Origin: Phycisphaerae bacterium
GTDB taxonomy: Bacteria > Planctomycetota > Phycisphaerae > Tepidisphaerales > Tepidisphaeraceae
DNA length: 39,980 bases
Direction: 5' to 3'
NCBI GenBank assembly: GCA_025936175.1
Contig: JAICTV010000023.1
Location: 1 to 39,980 of the forward strand
The position numbers and the translations under genes were made by a program. The notes below the pieces were generated by a model. It did no database searches, had not been told where the DNA came from, and saw only the letters and a list, made by a program, of their open reading frames with translations. Shown here piece after piece: positions 29,693 through 37,774 of this stretch (the stretch's first letter is position 1; each line of letters opens with the position of its first letter).

Positions 29693-31822
29693 GTGAGCCG
29701 CACCTCACGCCGGTCCCCTGCGCACGTCGAGCCGCTCGAATCGCGCCTTCTGCTGACCGCCAGTGAGCTCATTCGCAACGGCTCGTTCGAGGGCGCCGTC
29801 GGCGGCGAATGGGTGCGGAGCGGACTGCTGCAGACGGATTCGCGCTTCAGCAACGTTCACAGCGGCCTGGGCTATGCCTACCTCGCCGATGCCAGCGGCA
29901 ACGCCGCCAACTCCATTTCGGGATCGATGTATCAGCAGGTGACGGTCCCCGCCTCGTCCACCGCGCTGACGCTCACGTTCTGGACGAAGATCACCACCAC
30001 CGAGACGAGCGGTCAGAACGATCTGCTCACCGTGCAGGTGACCGACTCGACCGGTGCGAACGTGCTGCAGAACATCACGACGCTGTCGAACCTCAACTCT
30101 TCCAGCTCTTATGTGCAGCGGACGTACACGCTGTCGAACTCGCTCAAAGGCCAGACCGTTCGCATCCTCTTCAGCGCCAGCAATAACGCCACCAACGCGA
30201 CGACGTTCCGCATCGACGACGCGGGCCTCAGTTACAACCCCACGCCCGGCACGGCGAAGGTTGTCGGCTATTTCCCCGGCATCTGGTCGCAGCGGAATCA
30301 GATCGACTTCGACCAGCTCACCTGGGTCAACTATTTCTCGATCGCGGCCAACGCCGACGGCTCGCTCTCAACCGGCGGCGTGAGCGACTCGCATCTGGCC
30401 GACATCGTCGCGATCGCCCATCCGAAGGGCATCGGCGTGAGCATTACGGTCGGGCCGCAGTCGTTCGCCACTGTCGCCGCCGACGCGACCGCGCGGACGA
30501 ACTTCGCCAACAACATCCTCGCCTACATCCAGGCGCGCAATCTCGACGGCGTGGATATCGACTGGGAGCCGCCGGCGACGGGCACGAACCAGGCGAACTA
30601 CGCGCTGATGATCGATGCGCTCTACGCCGCGCTGCATCCGGGCGGCAAAACAATCACTGCCGCCACCAACCCGTGGACGAAGGAGATTCCCGTCGCCGCG
30701 ACGAATGAGATGGATTGGGTCAACGTCATGTGCTACGACTTTGACTACGCCAACCACTCCACTTACGCCGCCGCCACCGACGGGATGAACCAGTGGGCGA
30801 CGTACGGCGTGGAGAAGAAGAAGCTGGTGATGGGCGTCCCGTTCTACGGCCGCTACGGCACGAGCTGGTCGGATACGCACGCCAAGACCTACGGCACGAT
30901 CGTCAGCGATTACAAGGCGGTGACGGGCAACGATCTCCCGCCGGACGTCGATTCCTACACGGATGCAGCCGGCCACGTCACCTACTTCAACGGCGTGACC
31001 ACGATGGAAAAGAAGATGGCGTTCGTGCGCGACAACGCCTTCGGCGGCGCGATGATCTGGCAGCTCGGACAGGACCACTGGGATGCTTCGCTGAAGTATG
31101 ACACGTTCTCGCTGCTCCCGATCATCGGCAGCATGCTCCGCCCGCCGAGCTGGCTCACGCCCGCGAGCGGATCGATGTTCGACCTGGTGAACAAGTCGTT
31201 CATCGCCGCGAGCGGCAACGTCACGTTCAGCGGCAACGTTGCGGCGTCGCTGTCGGGTTTGTCCGTGACGATCAACAACAACGCGAGCGTCGTGCTCGGC
31301 ATGACGCAGAAGATCGCCAGCGTCTCGATCGCCGCCGGCGGGAAACTCGATCTCCGCGACAAGTCGCTCGTCATCGACTACACCGGCGGATCGAGCCCGA
31401 TCGGAAGCTGGAACGGCTCGGCGTACACCGGAATCGCCGGCTTGATCGCGTCGGGTTACGCCGGCGGCACCTGGGCCGGCGGCGGCATCGTCACCAGCGT
31501 GTCGCCCGCGCTCGCGCCGAGTTCACTGACGACGATCGGCTACGCCGAAGCGTCGAGCACCCTCGGAATCAGCGGCACGCAGACGGCGGTCTTCAGCGGG
31601 CAAACCGTCGACGCGACGAGTGTCATTCTCAAGTACACCTACGCCGGCGACACGAACCTCGACGGCACCATCACCGGTGACGACTACTTCGCCATCGATA
31701 GTGCCTTTCCCCAGCATGTTCACGGCTGGCAGAACGGCGACTTCAATTTCGACGGCGTGATCGACGGTGACGATTACTTCCTGATCGACTCCAACTTCCC
31801 CGCGCAAGGCGCGCCGCTGTAG
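29693..31822 (+). CDS. GH18 chitinase-like enzyme with LEPR-XLL motif and dockerin-type C-terminus (array gene 10)
   Basis: A 709-residue protein. GTG 29693 is preferred because GGAGAGAG lies 4 bases upstream; GTG 29651 is an in-frame alternative lying before the -10-like element. The motif is HVEPLESRLLLTAS. Residues of about 24-182 look like a jelly-roll carbohydrate-binding module (ELIRNGSFEG opening, RIDDAGLSY ending). Residues 188-482 are a GH18 barrel: LDGVDIDWEPP contains the DxxDxDxE signature with D285, D288, D290 and catalytic E292; VVGYFPGIW, VMCYDFDY, GVPFYGRYG and GGAMIWQLGQD are further family landmarks. Probable activity is endo-cleavage of beta-1,4-N-acetylglucosamine polymers (chitin, or possibly another GlcNAc polymer). 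The shared module begins near 550 with loops DTNLDGTITGDD and DFNFDGVIDGDD. Confidence 0.92.
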   Translation: MSRTSRRSPAHVEPLESRLLLTASELIRNGSFEGAVGGEWVRSGLLQTDSRFSNVHSGLGYAYLADASGNAANSISGSMYQQVTVPASSTALTLTFWTKITTTETSGQNDLLTVQVTDSTGANVLQNITTLSNLNSSSSYVQRTYTLSNSLKGQTVRILFSASNNATNATTFRIDDAGLSYNPTPGTAKVVGYFPGIWSQRNQIDFDQLTWVNYFSIAANADGSLSTGGVSDSHLADIVAIAHPKGIGVSITVGPQSFATVAADATARTNFANNILAYIQARNLDGVDIDWEPPATGTNQANYALMIDALYAALHPGGKTITAATNPWTKEIPVAATNEMDWVNVMCYDFDYANHSTYAAATDGMNQWATYGVEKKKLVMGVPFYGRYGTSWSDTHAKTYGTIVSDYKAVTGNDLPPDVDSYTDAAGHVTYFNGVTTMEKKMAFVRDNAFGGAMIWQLGQDHWDASLKYDTFSLLPIIGSMLRPPSWLTPASGSMFDLVNKSFIAASGNVTFSGNVAASLSGLSVTINNNASVVLGMTQKIASVSIAAGGKLDLRDKSLVIDYTGGSSPIGSWNGSAYTGIAGLIASGYAGGTWAGGGIVTSVSPALAPSSLTTIGYAEASSTLGISGTQTAVFSGQTVDATSVILKYTYAGDTNLDGTITGDDYFAIDSAFPQHVHGWQNGDFNFDGVIDGDDYFLIDSNFPAQGAPL

Positions 31823-31829
31823 CGGTCGC

Positions 31830-31857
31830 TTGGATCGGCTGCATTCTGCGGTAAAAT
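31830..31857 (+). promoter_or_regulatory. candidate promoter for array gene 11
   Basis: TTGGAT (31830-31835), a 16-base spacer and TAAAAT (31852-31857) lie between the stop of gene 10 and gene 11. The -10 overlaps an in-frame ATG at 31856, which argues that translation starts further downstream. Confidence 0.35.
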
Positions 31858-31918
31858 GTCCCTTCCTCCGCCTCAGGTGGGGTCGTGCTGTAAACCTTCG
31901 AGTACGGAATGGGAGTCT

Positions 31919-34900
31919 GTGACTTTGTTCTTCAGTGAACCGCTGGAACCGCGTCGCCTGCTGGCGGCGGGTGACCTGGACCTTTTCTACGGCAACGCCG
32001 GCGTCGAGAGCGTTCCCGTCGGCGACAACAGCAGCGGCACGCTCGCGCACGCCGTCGTCGCGCTGCCCGACGGCCGCGCCTACGTCGGCGGCTATGGCCT
32101 CAACGACGTCACCCTCGCCCGCCTCATGTTCGACGGTTCGCCGGATCCGACTTTCGGCGCCGGCGGCGTGGTTAAGACCGACATCCTCGGCGGCAACAGC
32201 GAGGTGATCGAGTCGTTGGTCGTGCAGAGCGACGGGAAGATCGTCGCCCTCGCCTCCTGTCGCGCGCCCGGGAAGACCGTCGACTTCGCCCTGCTCCGCT
32301 ACAACCCCGACGGAACGCTCGACACGACCTTCGGCACGAGCGGGCTCGTCACCACCGATTTCGGCACCAGCACTAAGGGCTACGAGGAGCAACCGACCCG
32401 CTTGATCCTCCAGGCTGACGGAAAGATCGTCGCGCTGGGCAACTCCTGGAATGGCAACAAGACCTTCGCCGTCGCCGCACGTTACAACACCGACGGTTCC
32501 CTCGACGCCACCTTCGCCAGCGGCGGGAAGCTCTTTGTCGATCTTTCAAACGACGGCGGCGGCATCGGTGGAACGTTCAACGCCGGGCTCGCGCTCGACG
32601 ACGGGAACCTCCTGCTCTGCGGCACCGCCTATTACAGCTCCAACTTCGGCCCTCCCAAGCTCATACTCGCGCGCCTGCTCCCCAGCGGCCAGTTCGACAC
32701 CACCTTCGGCTCCGCCGGACAGGTGCGTCTGGTCAATAGCTATCCCTATGCCGCCAACATCACACCGGCGCCCGGCGGCGGCTACTTCGTCAACGCGGGC
32801 TACAACAACATCTGGGGCGTACTCCGCTTCAACGGCGACGGCACGCTCGACGCCACCTGGGGCGCCAGCGGCATCGCGCAACTGGCCACCACCTCCGGGT
32901 CTTCGTCCTTCGTCGGCGGCGGCGACATCGCCGTCGAGCCCGACGGCTCCATCGTCGCATCGCACGGGTTCGACCACGGCTATGACGTCGGCCACGTCCT
33001 GCCCACCGGGCAGGTGGATTCTTCCTTCGGCTCTGCCGGCGTGGTCAACGTGAACCTCGGCACCTACGGTGAAGGCGGCAAGGGCCTCGCCCTCCAGCCC
33101 CACGGACGCGTCCTCGTCGTCGGCGGATTCGTCAGCTATCCCACGCCGATCCTCGACGGCATGATCGTCACACGCTATCGCACCTTGGGGGACACGCACG
33201 GCGTGCTGCTCGATGCCGGTGCGATCGAAGTGACGGGCGACGCCAACGCAAACAACATCAGCGTCTCCTCGGACGCCGGGAACCTTTTGATCACGCTGGA
33301 TGGCGTCACCCAGCAGTTCGCGGCGGCGGCCGTCTCGCGCGTCGACGTCCGCGCTCTCGGTGGTGACGATCAGGTGACGATCGGCAGCGGCGCGCCCGTC
33401 GGCGGCGTCGATCTCGCCGCCGGAAACGATTCCGCCACCTTCGACGCCGTCGCACCGGCGACCGACGTCCGCCATGTCTTTGGCGGCGACGGAACCGACG
33501 TTGTCACCTTCTCCGACGGCGCGAGCACGACCGCGCCGCTGACCAATTTCACCTTCGACGGCGGCGCGGGCAGCGACACGCTCATCCTCAACGGCACTGC
33601 CGGCGACGATTCCGTCCTGCTTCAATACAACAACCTCAGCGGAATGGGGTTTTCCGGCAGCTACGCCGCCAACGAGCACGTCGCGGTCAACACGCTCGAC
33701 GGCAATGACTCGATCAGCAGCAAGGGAAACCTCACGACTGCGACGACCGTGAGCGGCGGCGCGGGCGATGATTTCGCTTCGGTTCTGCCGTGGTCCATCG
33801 GCGACACCGGCCCGGTCGTGACGCTGGCCGGAAATGCCGGCTCCGACACCTTCTCCTTCACCGGCCTTTCGGGCGGTGAGACCATCAGCGCGGGCACGAC
33901 GCTCGGCCAGGGCTCGCTCACCCTCGCGTCGCTCGGCACTTTCGAGAACCTGCAGCTCTACGCCCTCGACGGCAATGACACCGTCTCCGTCGACGCCAGC
34001 CAGTTCCCAGGCAGCATCACCGCCGACGGCGGCGCGGGCACCGATACGCTGATCTTCAAGGGCGGCAGCGGCGACGACGCCATCAACCTCACCGCCAGCG
34101 CGCTGAGCGACAACGGCGGCGCCAACACGCCTCTGAGCAACGTCGAGGCCGTCTCGATCGCGGGCAACAGCGGCAACGACACGATCACCATGTCGTCCGC
34201 GCCGGCGCTGCCCGTCACCGTCAGCGGCGCCGCCGGCAACGACACCTTCTCGATCAACGCGGCGCCGACCGCGTTGCTCACCTTCCAAGGCGGAACGGAA
34301 GTCGGCTACAACGACACGCTCAACGTCAATGCAGGGACTTACACCTTCGGCGCGGATGCGAAGGTGCTGACGAGCAACCTGACGATCAACGTCAACAACG
34401 GCGGCACCGCGATCTTCAACACGTCGCAGCGGCTGGCGGCGCTGAACGTCGCCGACGGCGGCTTCGCCAGGCTCTCCGCCAGCGGCGCCCGCGCCATCCT
34501 CACCCGCGGGCTGTCGATCACCGGCGGCGGAAAGCTCGACCTGACCAACAACGATCTCGCCTTCGATTACATCGCCGGCGCTTCGTCCTTGGGCTCGTGG
34601 AACGGCTCCTCCTACACCGGCGTGACCGGCTTGATCGCATCGGGAAGAAACGGCGGCGGGTGGGATGCCGGCGGGCTCGTGACATCGCAGTCCAGCGCAA
34701 TTGCCCCCAATTCCCTCACCACGCTCGCCGTCGCTGAAGCCACGGACGTCCTTGGTCTCTCTGCATCGCAAACCGTCCTTTGGGACGGCCTGACGGTCGA
34801 CGCGACAACCGTCCTCGTGAAGTACACCTACGCCGGCGACGCCAATCTCGACGGCGTCATTAACGGCGACGATTACTTTCAGATCGATTCCGCGTCCGGG

Positions 34901-35011
34901 CAAAGCCGGCACGGCTGGTCGAATGGTGATTTCAATTACGATAGCGTCGTCGACGGCGACGACTATTTCCTCATCGATTCCAATTTCCCCGCGCAGGCCG
35001 GTCCGCTGTAG
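31919..35011 (+). CDS. delta-60-repeat propeller / calcium-repeat protein with LEPR-XLL motif and dockerin-type C-terminus (array gene 11)
   Basis: 1030 residues from GTG 31919, chosen because GGGAG precedes it and the in-frame ATG at 31856 overlaps a promoter-like -10; TTG 31925 is also possible. The motif is FSEPLEPRRLLAAG. Residues of about 20-424 are tandem delta-60 repeats (YNPDGTLDTTFGTSG, LQADGKIVALG, YNTDGSLDATFASGG), predicted to form a beta-propeller. Residues 440-800 are Gly/Asp-rich haemolysin-like strands (GGDGTDVVTFSDG, GGAGSDTLILNG, GNSGNDTITMS). The shared module runs from about 870, with loops DANLDGVINGDD and DFNYDSVVDGDD; the second loop has S in place of the usual G at position 6. 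There is no catalytic motif, so binding or structural function is likely. It is the last gene of the array. Confidence 0.88.
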   Translation: MTLFFSEPLEPRRLLAAGDLDLFYGNAGVESVPVGDNSSGTLAHAVVALPDGRAYVGGYGLNDVTLARLMFDGSPDPTFGAGGVVKTDILGGNSEVIESLVVQSDGKIVALASCRAPGKTVDFALLRYNPDGTLDTTFGTSGLVTTDFGTSTKGYEEQPTRLILQADGKIVALGNSWNGNKTFAVAARYNTDGSLDATFASGGKLFVDLSNDGGGIGGTFNAGLALDDGNLLLCGTAYYSSNFGPPKLILARLLPSGQFDTTFGSAGQVRLVNSYPYAANITPAPGGGYFVNAGYNNIWGVLRFNGDGTLDATWGASGIAQLATTSGSSSFVGGGDIAVEPDGSIVASHGFDHGYDVGHVLPTGQVDSSFGSAGVVNVNLGTYGEGGKGLALQPHGRVLVVGGFVSYPTPILDGMIVTRYRTLGDTHGVLLDAGAIEVTGDANANNISVSSDAGNLLITLDGVTQQFAAAAVSRVDVRALGGDDQVTIGSGAPVGGVDLAAGNDSATFDAVAPATDVRHVFGGDGTDVVTFSDGASTTAPLTNFTFDGGAGSDTLILNGTAGDDSVLLQYNNLSGMGFSGSYAANEHVAVNTLDGNDSISSKGNLTTATTVSGGAGDDFASVLPWSIGDTGPVVTLAGNAGSDTFSFTGLSGGETISAGTTLGQGSLTLASLGTFENLQLYALDGNDTVSVDASQFPGSITADGGAGTDTLIFKGGSGDDAINLTASALSDNGGANTPLSNVEAVSIAGNSGNDTITMSSAPALPVTVSGAAGNDTFSINAAPTALLTFQGGTEVGYNDTLNVNAGTYTFGADAKVLTSNLTINVNNGGTAIFNTSQRLAALNVADGGFARLSASGARAILTRGLSITGGGKLDLTNNDLAFDYIAGASSLGSWNGSSYTGVTGLIASGRNGGGWDAGGLVTSQSSAIAPNSLTTLAVAEATDVLGLSASQTVLWDGLTVDATTVLVKYTYAGDANLDGVINGDDYFQIDSASGQSRHGWSNGDFNYDSVVDGDDYFLIDSNFPAQAGPL

Positions 35012-35072
35012 CGGTCACTCGATCTCATCGACACAAACCTGCAACGGGTTTGGATCCGAAATCCGGAAAATC

Positions 35073-35092
35073 AAAGCTGAGATTTCAGCTTT
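35073..35092. terminator. candidate bidirectional hairpin terminator
   Basis: AAAGCTGA (35073-35080) and TCAGCTTT (35085-35092) form a perfect 8-bp stem with a 4-base loop, followed by a short T run on the plus side and preceded by an A-rich stretch (T-rich on the minus strand). It sits in the 262-base gap between the converging array gene 11 and the kinase gene, where a terminator for both is expected. No other feature is seen in that gap. Confidence 0.5.
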
Positions 35093-35273
35093 TCCGCGGC
35101 AATCCGCGCTTCGCCGCGCCGGCGTTGCGGGTTCGTGATCACACTTCTGCAATCGCGCAGGATTGTGGAGAAGGCGCTCTTTGGCAACTGAACAGACGAT
35201 CCCGGATTGACTTCGAATCTGCGGAACGAAACCAACGGCACATTCCGGCGCGCGCGCGCACAACGGCAACGGC

Positions 35274-37115
35274 CTACTTCGCCGTCTGCGGAATCACCTT
35301 CACGTCGTCGAAATCGACCGTGCCGGTGGCGTTGAAGATCGCCATTTGCAAATACAACGTCTTGGCGCCGGCGGGGACGTCGACCGTCACCACGCGCTCG
35401 ACCCACGGGGAGTCGGCCCGCACCGTTGGCACCGGCGGCCAGTTGCCGACGCGCTTGTCGGCGTCGTCGCGGAAGGCGAACGCCACGCGGCCGTCTTGCG
35501 AGGCGAGCTTGCCGGCGTGGAAGTTGATCGCGCGCATCCGCGCCGTCACCGTCAACGCCTTCCAGGCCGGATCGACCGGGAGCTTCTGATCGACGAAGAC
35601 GGTCTTTTCCGGGTCGTCATTCGTCAGGCGGACAAAGCGGTTGCCGTTCTCCGAGAGGATCTGCACCTGCGCCTTGAAACGCGGGTGGATGAACCAGTTG
35701 GCCAGGCCGTCATCGGTGTCGGCGGCGTCCATGTTCGCGTTGGGCAGGATGTTTTCGCCGGCGATCGAGGTGGCGATGTCGGGCGCGGGAGCCGGCGCCG
35801 CGACCGGCGTGCTCGCGACCGCGATCGACCCCGCGCCCGCGGGCGGCAAAGAGGCTTCGGCCTTTTGCGGACCGGAGCGCGCGATCCACACGCCCATCGC
35901 GATGCAGATCGCCGCCGCGGCGGTCCCGCAGCCGGCCCAGACGAACGGCGTCGGGATGATCTTCAGCCTCGGCTGAGCCGGCGCCATCGACATGTTCGCG
36001 CCGCCGTCGCTCGACAGCGCAGGCGACGACGATGCGGGCGCGGAAAGCGACTGGATCGGCACCGCCGACAGCGCATTGACCGGCTGCATCATCCCGCTCT
36101 CGCTCATGAGCACGTACCCGCTCAGCGCGGGGCCGGACGAGACGGGCATGCCGCCCTTGGAGCCGGCGCCGACGCTGGCGAGCGGAATCGTGAAGGTGCG
36201 CAGGACCTTGGCGAAATGCTCGGCGTCATCGTAGCGCGATTTGGGATCTTTGGAGCAGGCTTGGTTGATGACCGCGATTAACTTCTCCGGCACATCCGGA
36301 CGCCACTTGCGCAGGTCGGGCAGCGGCTCGTTCACGTGCAGCTTCAGCACGTCCCGCGAGCTGGAAGCCGAGTACGGCGGACGGCCGGTCAGCAAAAACC
36401 AGAGCGTGCAGCCGAGCGAGTAGATGTCGGATGCGGCCGTCGCGCCTTTGCCGCGCGCGACCTCCGGCGAAATGAAGTTCGGCGTGCCGACGCACTTCAT
36501 CCGCGCGGGATCGTCCGGCGAATCGATCGCCGCCAGCCCGAAATCGCACAGCTTGCATCGCCCGCTGCGGCTGAGCAGCAGGTTCGCGGGCTTGATGTCG
36601 CGATGGATGATCCCGCGGGCGTGCGCGTGCGACAGCGCTTCCGCCGCATCGGCGACGAGCTGGCAGGCGCGCTCGACCTCCATCGGCCCGCTCATCTGCA
36701 CGAGCCGCTCGAGGTTGTCCCCCTCGACCAGCTCCATCGCGATGTAGTGCACGCCGGAAATCTGATCGATCTCGTAGATCGTGACGACGTTGGGATGTTC
36801 GAGGTTGGCGGCGGAGCGCGCTTCGGAGACGAGTTTTTCAGTTCGATGATTCGGCCGGCCGTCGCGATGCTTGGCAGGAAGCAGCTTCAGCGCGACGTTG
36901 CGCTTGAGGACGGTATCTTCGGCGACAAAAACCCGGCCCATCGCGCCTTCGCCGAGCTCATCGATCAGGCGGAAGCGTTTCACCCGCCGACCCTTCCACC
37001 CCGCCGCCTGCTTCGGCACGGTGACGGCGCCTGCGGCCTGCTGGGGCGGCGGCGGTGTCAGGATGAGCTTGGTGTCCTGGGGGGATTGCTGCCGCGCACC
37101 TTCCGTGGTGGCCAT
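35274..37115 (-). CDS. transmembrane Ser/Thr protein kinase with outer carbohydrate-binding-like domain
   Basis: A 613-residue Hanks-type (PknB-like) kinase. Residues 47-310 form the kinase domain: Gly-rich loop GEGAMG (55-60), lysine K77 in VALKLL, catalytic HRD at 171-173 in HRDIKPANLLL, DFG from D191, and SPE at 216-218. A Pro/Ser/Ala-rich linker leads to one membrane segment (about 391-411, FVWAGCGTAAAAICIAMGVW). The outer part (412-613) contains a domain from about 455 with the pattern of a jelly-roll carbohydrate-binding module (ILPNANMDAADTDDGLANW opening, GTVDFDDVKVIP ending), rather than the PASTA repeats common in other phyla. AAGGAG lies about 8 bases upstream of the ATG. It converges on the secreted-protein array, so it could sense sugars near the cell; this link is positional inference. 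Confidence 0.93.
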   Translation of the reverse strand: MATTEGARQQSPQDTKLILTPPPPQQAAGAVTVPKQAAGWKGRRVKRFRLIDELGEGAMGRVFVAEDTVLKRNVALKLLPAKHRDGRPNHRTEKLVSEARSAANLEHPNVVTIYEIDQISGVHYIAMELVEGDNLERLVQMSGPMEVERACQLVADAAEALSHAHARGIIHRDIKPANLLLSRSGRCKLCDFGLAAIDSPDDPARMKCVGTPNFISPEVARGKGATAASDIYSLGCTLWFLLTGRPPYSASSSRDVLKLHVNEPLPDLRKWRPDVPEKLIAVINQACSKDPKSRYDDAEHFAKVLRTFTIPLASVGAGSKGGMPVSSGPALSGYVLMSESGMMQPVNALSAVPIQSLSAPASSSPALSSDGGANMSMAPAQPRLKIIPTPFVWAGCGTAAAAICIAMGVWIARSGPQKAEASLPPAGAGSIAVASTPVAAPAPAPDIATSIAGENILPNANMDAADTDDGLANWFIHPRFKAQVQILSENGNRFVRLTNDDPEKTVFVDQKLPVDPAWKALTVTARMRAINFHAGKLASQDGRVAFAFRDDADKRVGNWPPVPTVRADSPWVERVVTVDVPAGAKTLYLQMAIFNATGTVDFDDVKVIPQTAK

Positions 37116-37294
37116 CTCTTCGCTCCTTCAACAGCCCGTCATTCGCGCAAGTGTGCCCGAAATGAATCGGCGGCGACTGTACCAACGTTTTGCGGCGAAA
37201 CAACCGCAAAGAGGGACTTTTGCACAACAGTTCGCTCGGCTTTACAGACCCTTGTGCCGTACGCTTGAACGTTGGGGGGCGCACGGAGGTTCAT

Positions 37295-37654
37295 ATGCGA
37301 TCCTATGAGGTGCCCGACGAGCAGTGGATTACGTACTTCAATGACTTCAGCCGCGAACACGCCGGCTGGCCCGCGACGCTCGAAGTCCTGACCGACAAGA
37401 CGGGCCCGCAGCGCCTTGCCGCGGAACTCCCGCTGCAAGGCATCAGCTTCGACGCCCGAGGCACGCGACCTTGCACGATCCAGATCGGCGCGGGCGATTC
37501 GCTCGAGGCGAACATGTCGCACACGATCGATCTCCCGCTGCACATCCGCGTCGCCGAACCGGACAACGCCGAAGGCGGTGAGGACATTACCATCCAGATC
37601 CAACCCGCGCGCGGACCGACGACGCTCGTGCGCGTGCACCGACCGGATGCGTGA
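37295..37654 (+). CDS. DUF5335 family protein
   Basis: A 119-residue soluble protein whose start MRSYEVPDEQWITYFNDF and following REHAGWPATLEVL resemble the DUF5335 family, small bacterial proteins of unknown function. GGAGGT at 37285-37290 lies 4 bases before ATG 37295; the frame is open further upstream to 37190, but that part is not family-like and overlaps the promoter region shared with the divergent kinase gene. No cysteines beyond one, no membrane segment and no catalytic motif are seen. The 179-base gap to the kinase holds the divergent leaders and nothing else I recognise. Confidence 0.8.
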   Translation: MRSYEVPDEQWITYFNDFSREHAGWPATLEVLTDKTGPQRLAAELPLQGISFDARGTRPCTIQIGAGDSLEANMSHTIDLPLHIRVAEPDNAEGGEDITIQIQPARGPTTLVRVHRPDA

Positions 37655-37680
37655 TGCGGGGCGTCGCGAGAGCTTCAGAG

Positions 37681-37751
37681 TGTCATCCCGAGGGACTCCG
37701 AGGGATCTCGAGGTCGAGTTGCGTCATCCGTCGGAGTACCTCGGGATGACA
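37681..37751. repeat. REP-like imperfect palindrome
   Basis: Left arm 37681-37701 (TGTCATCCCGAGGGACTCCGA) and right arm 37731-37751 are reverse complements over 21 bases with a single mismatch, around a 29-base loop. The palindrome fills most of the gap between the DUF5335 and DUF2231 genes. Motifs beginning TGTCATCC and containing CGAGGGATCT resemble dispersed intergenic palindromes seen in several soil bacteria (from memory). It could act as a terminator hairpin or be a mobile palindromic element. Confidence 0.75.
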
Positions 37752-37774
37752 TAGGAAACTTGGAACGGGCACGA

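Larger units (their letters stand above)
3250..35011 (+). repeat. ten dispersed direct repeats (3' module of array genes)
   Basis: The last ~450-485 bases of ten of the eleven array genes are homologous to one another: about 3250-3733, 7858-8327, 11881-12360, 14548-15024, 17413-17893, 21080-21531, 25469-25944, 29137-29612, 31343-31822 and 34530-35011. Similarity is visible in the DNA as well as the protein; short identical stretches such as GTGAAGTACACCTACAGCGG recur. All copies point the same way and each ends at its gene's stop codon. The gene at 26019-27917 lacks a copy. Confidence 0.9.

Noticed and set aside
3250..35011. A true cellulosome
   Set aside because: Dockerin-like loops are present, but no cohesin-type scaffoldin gene is seen and the segments after the loops differ from classical dockerins.
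37190..37294. Longer N-terminus for the DUF5335 gene
   Set aside because: ATG 37295 has GGAGGT 4 bases upstream and matches the family start; the upstream part looks like leader DNA.
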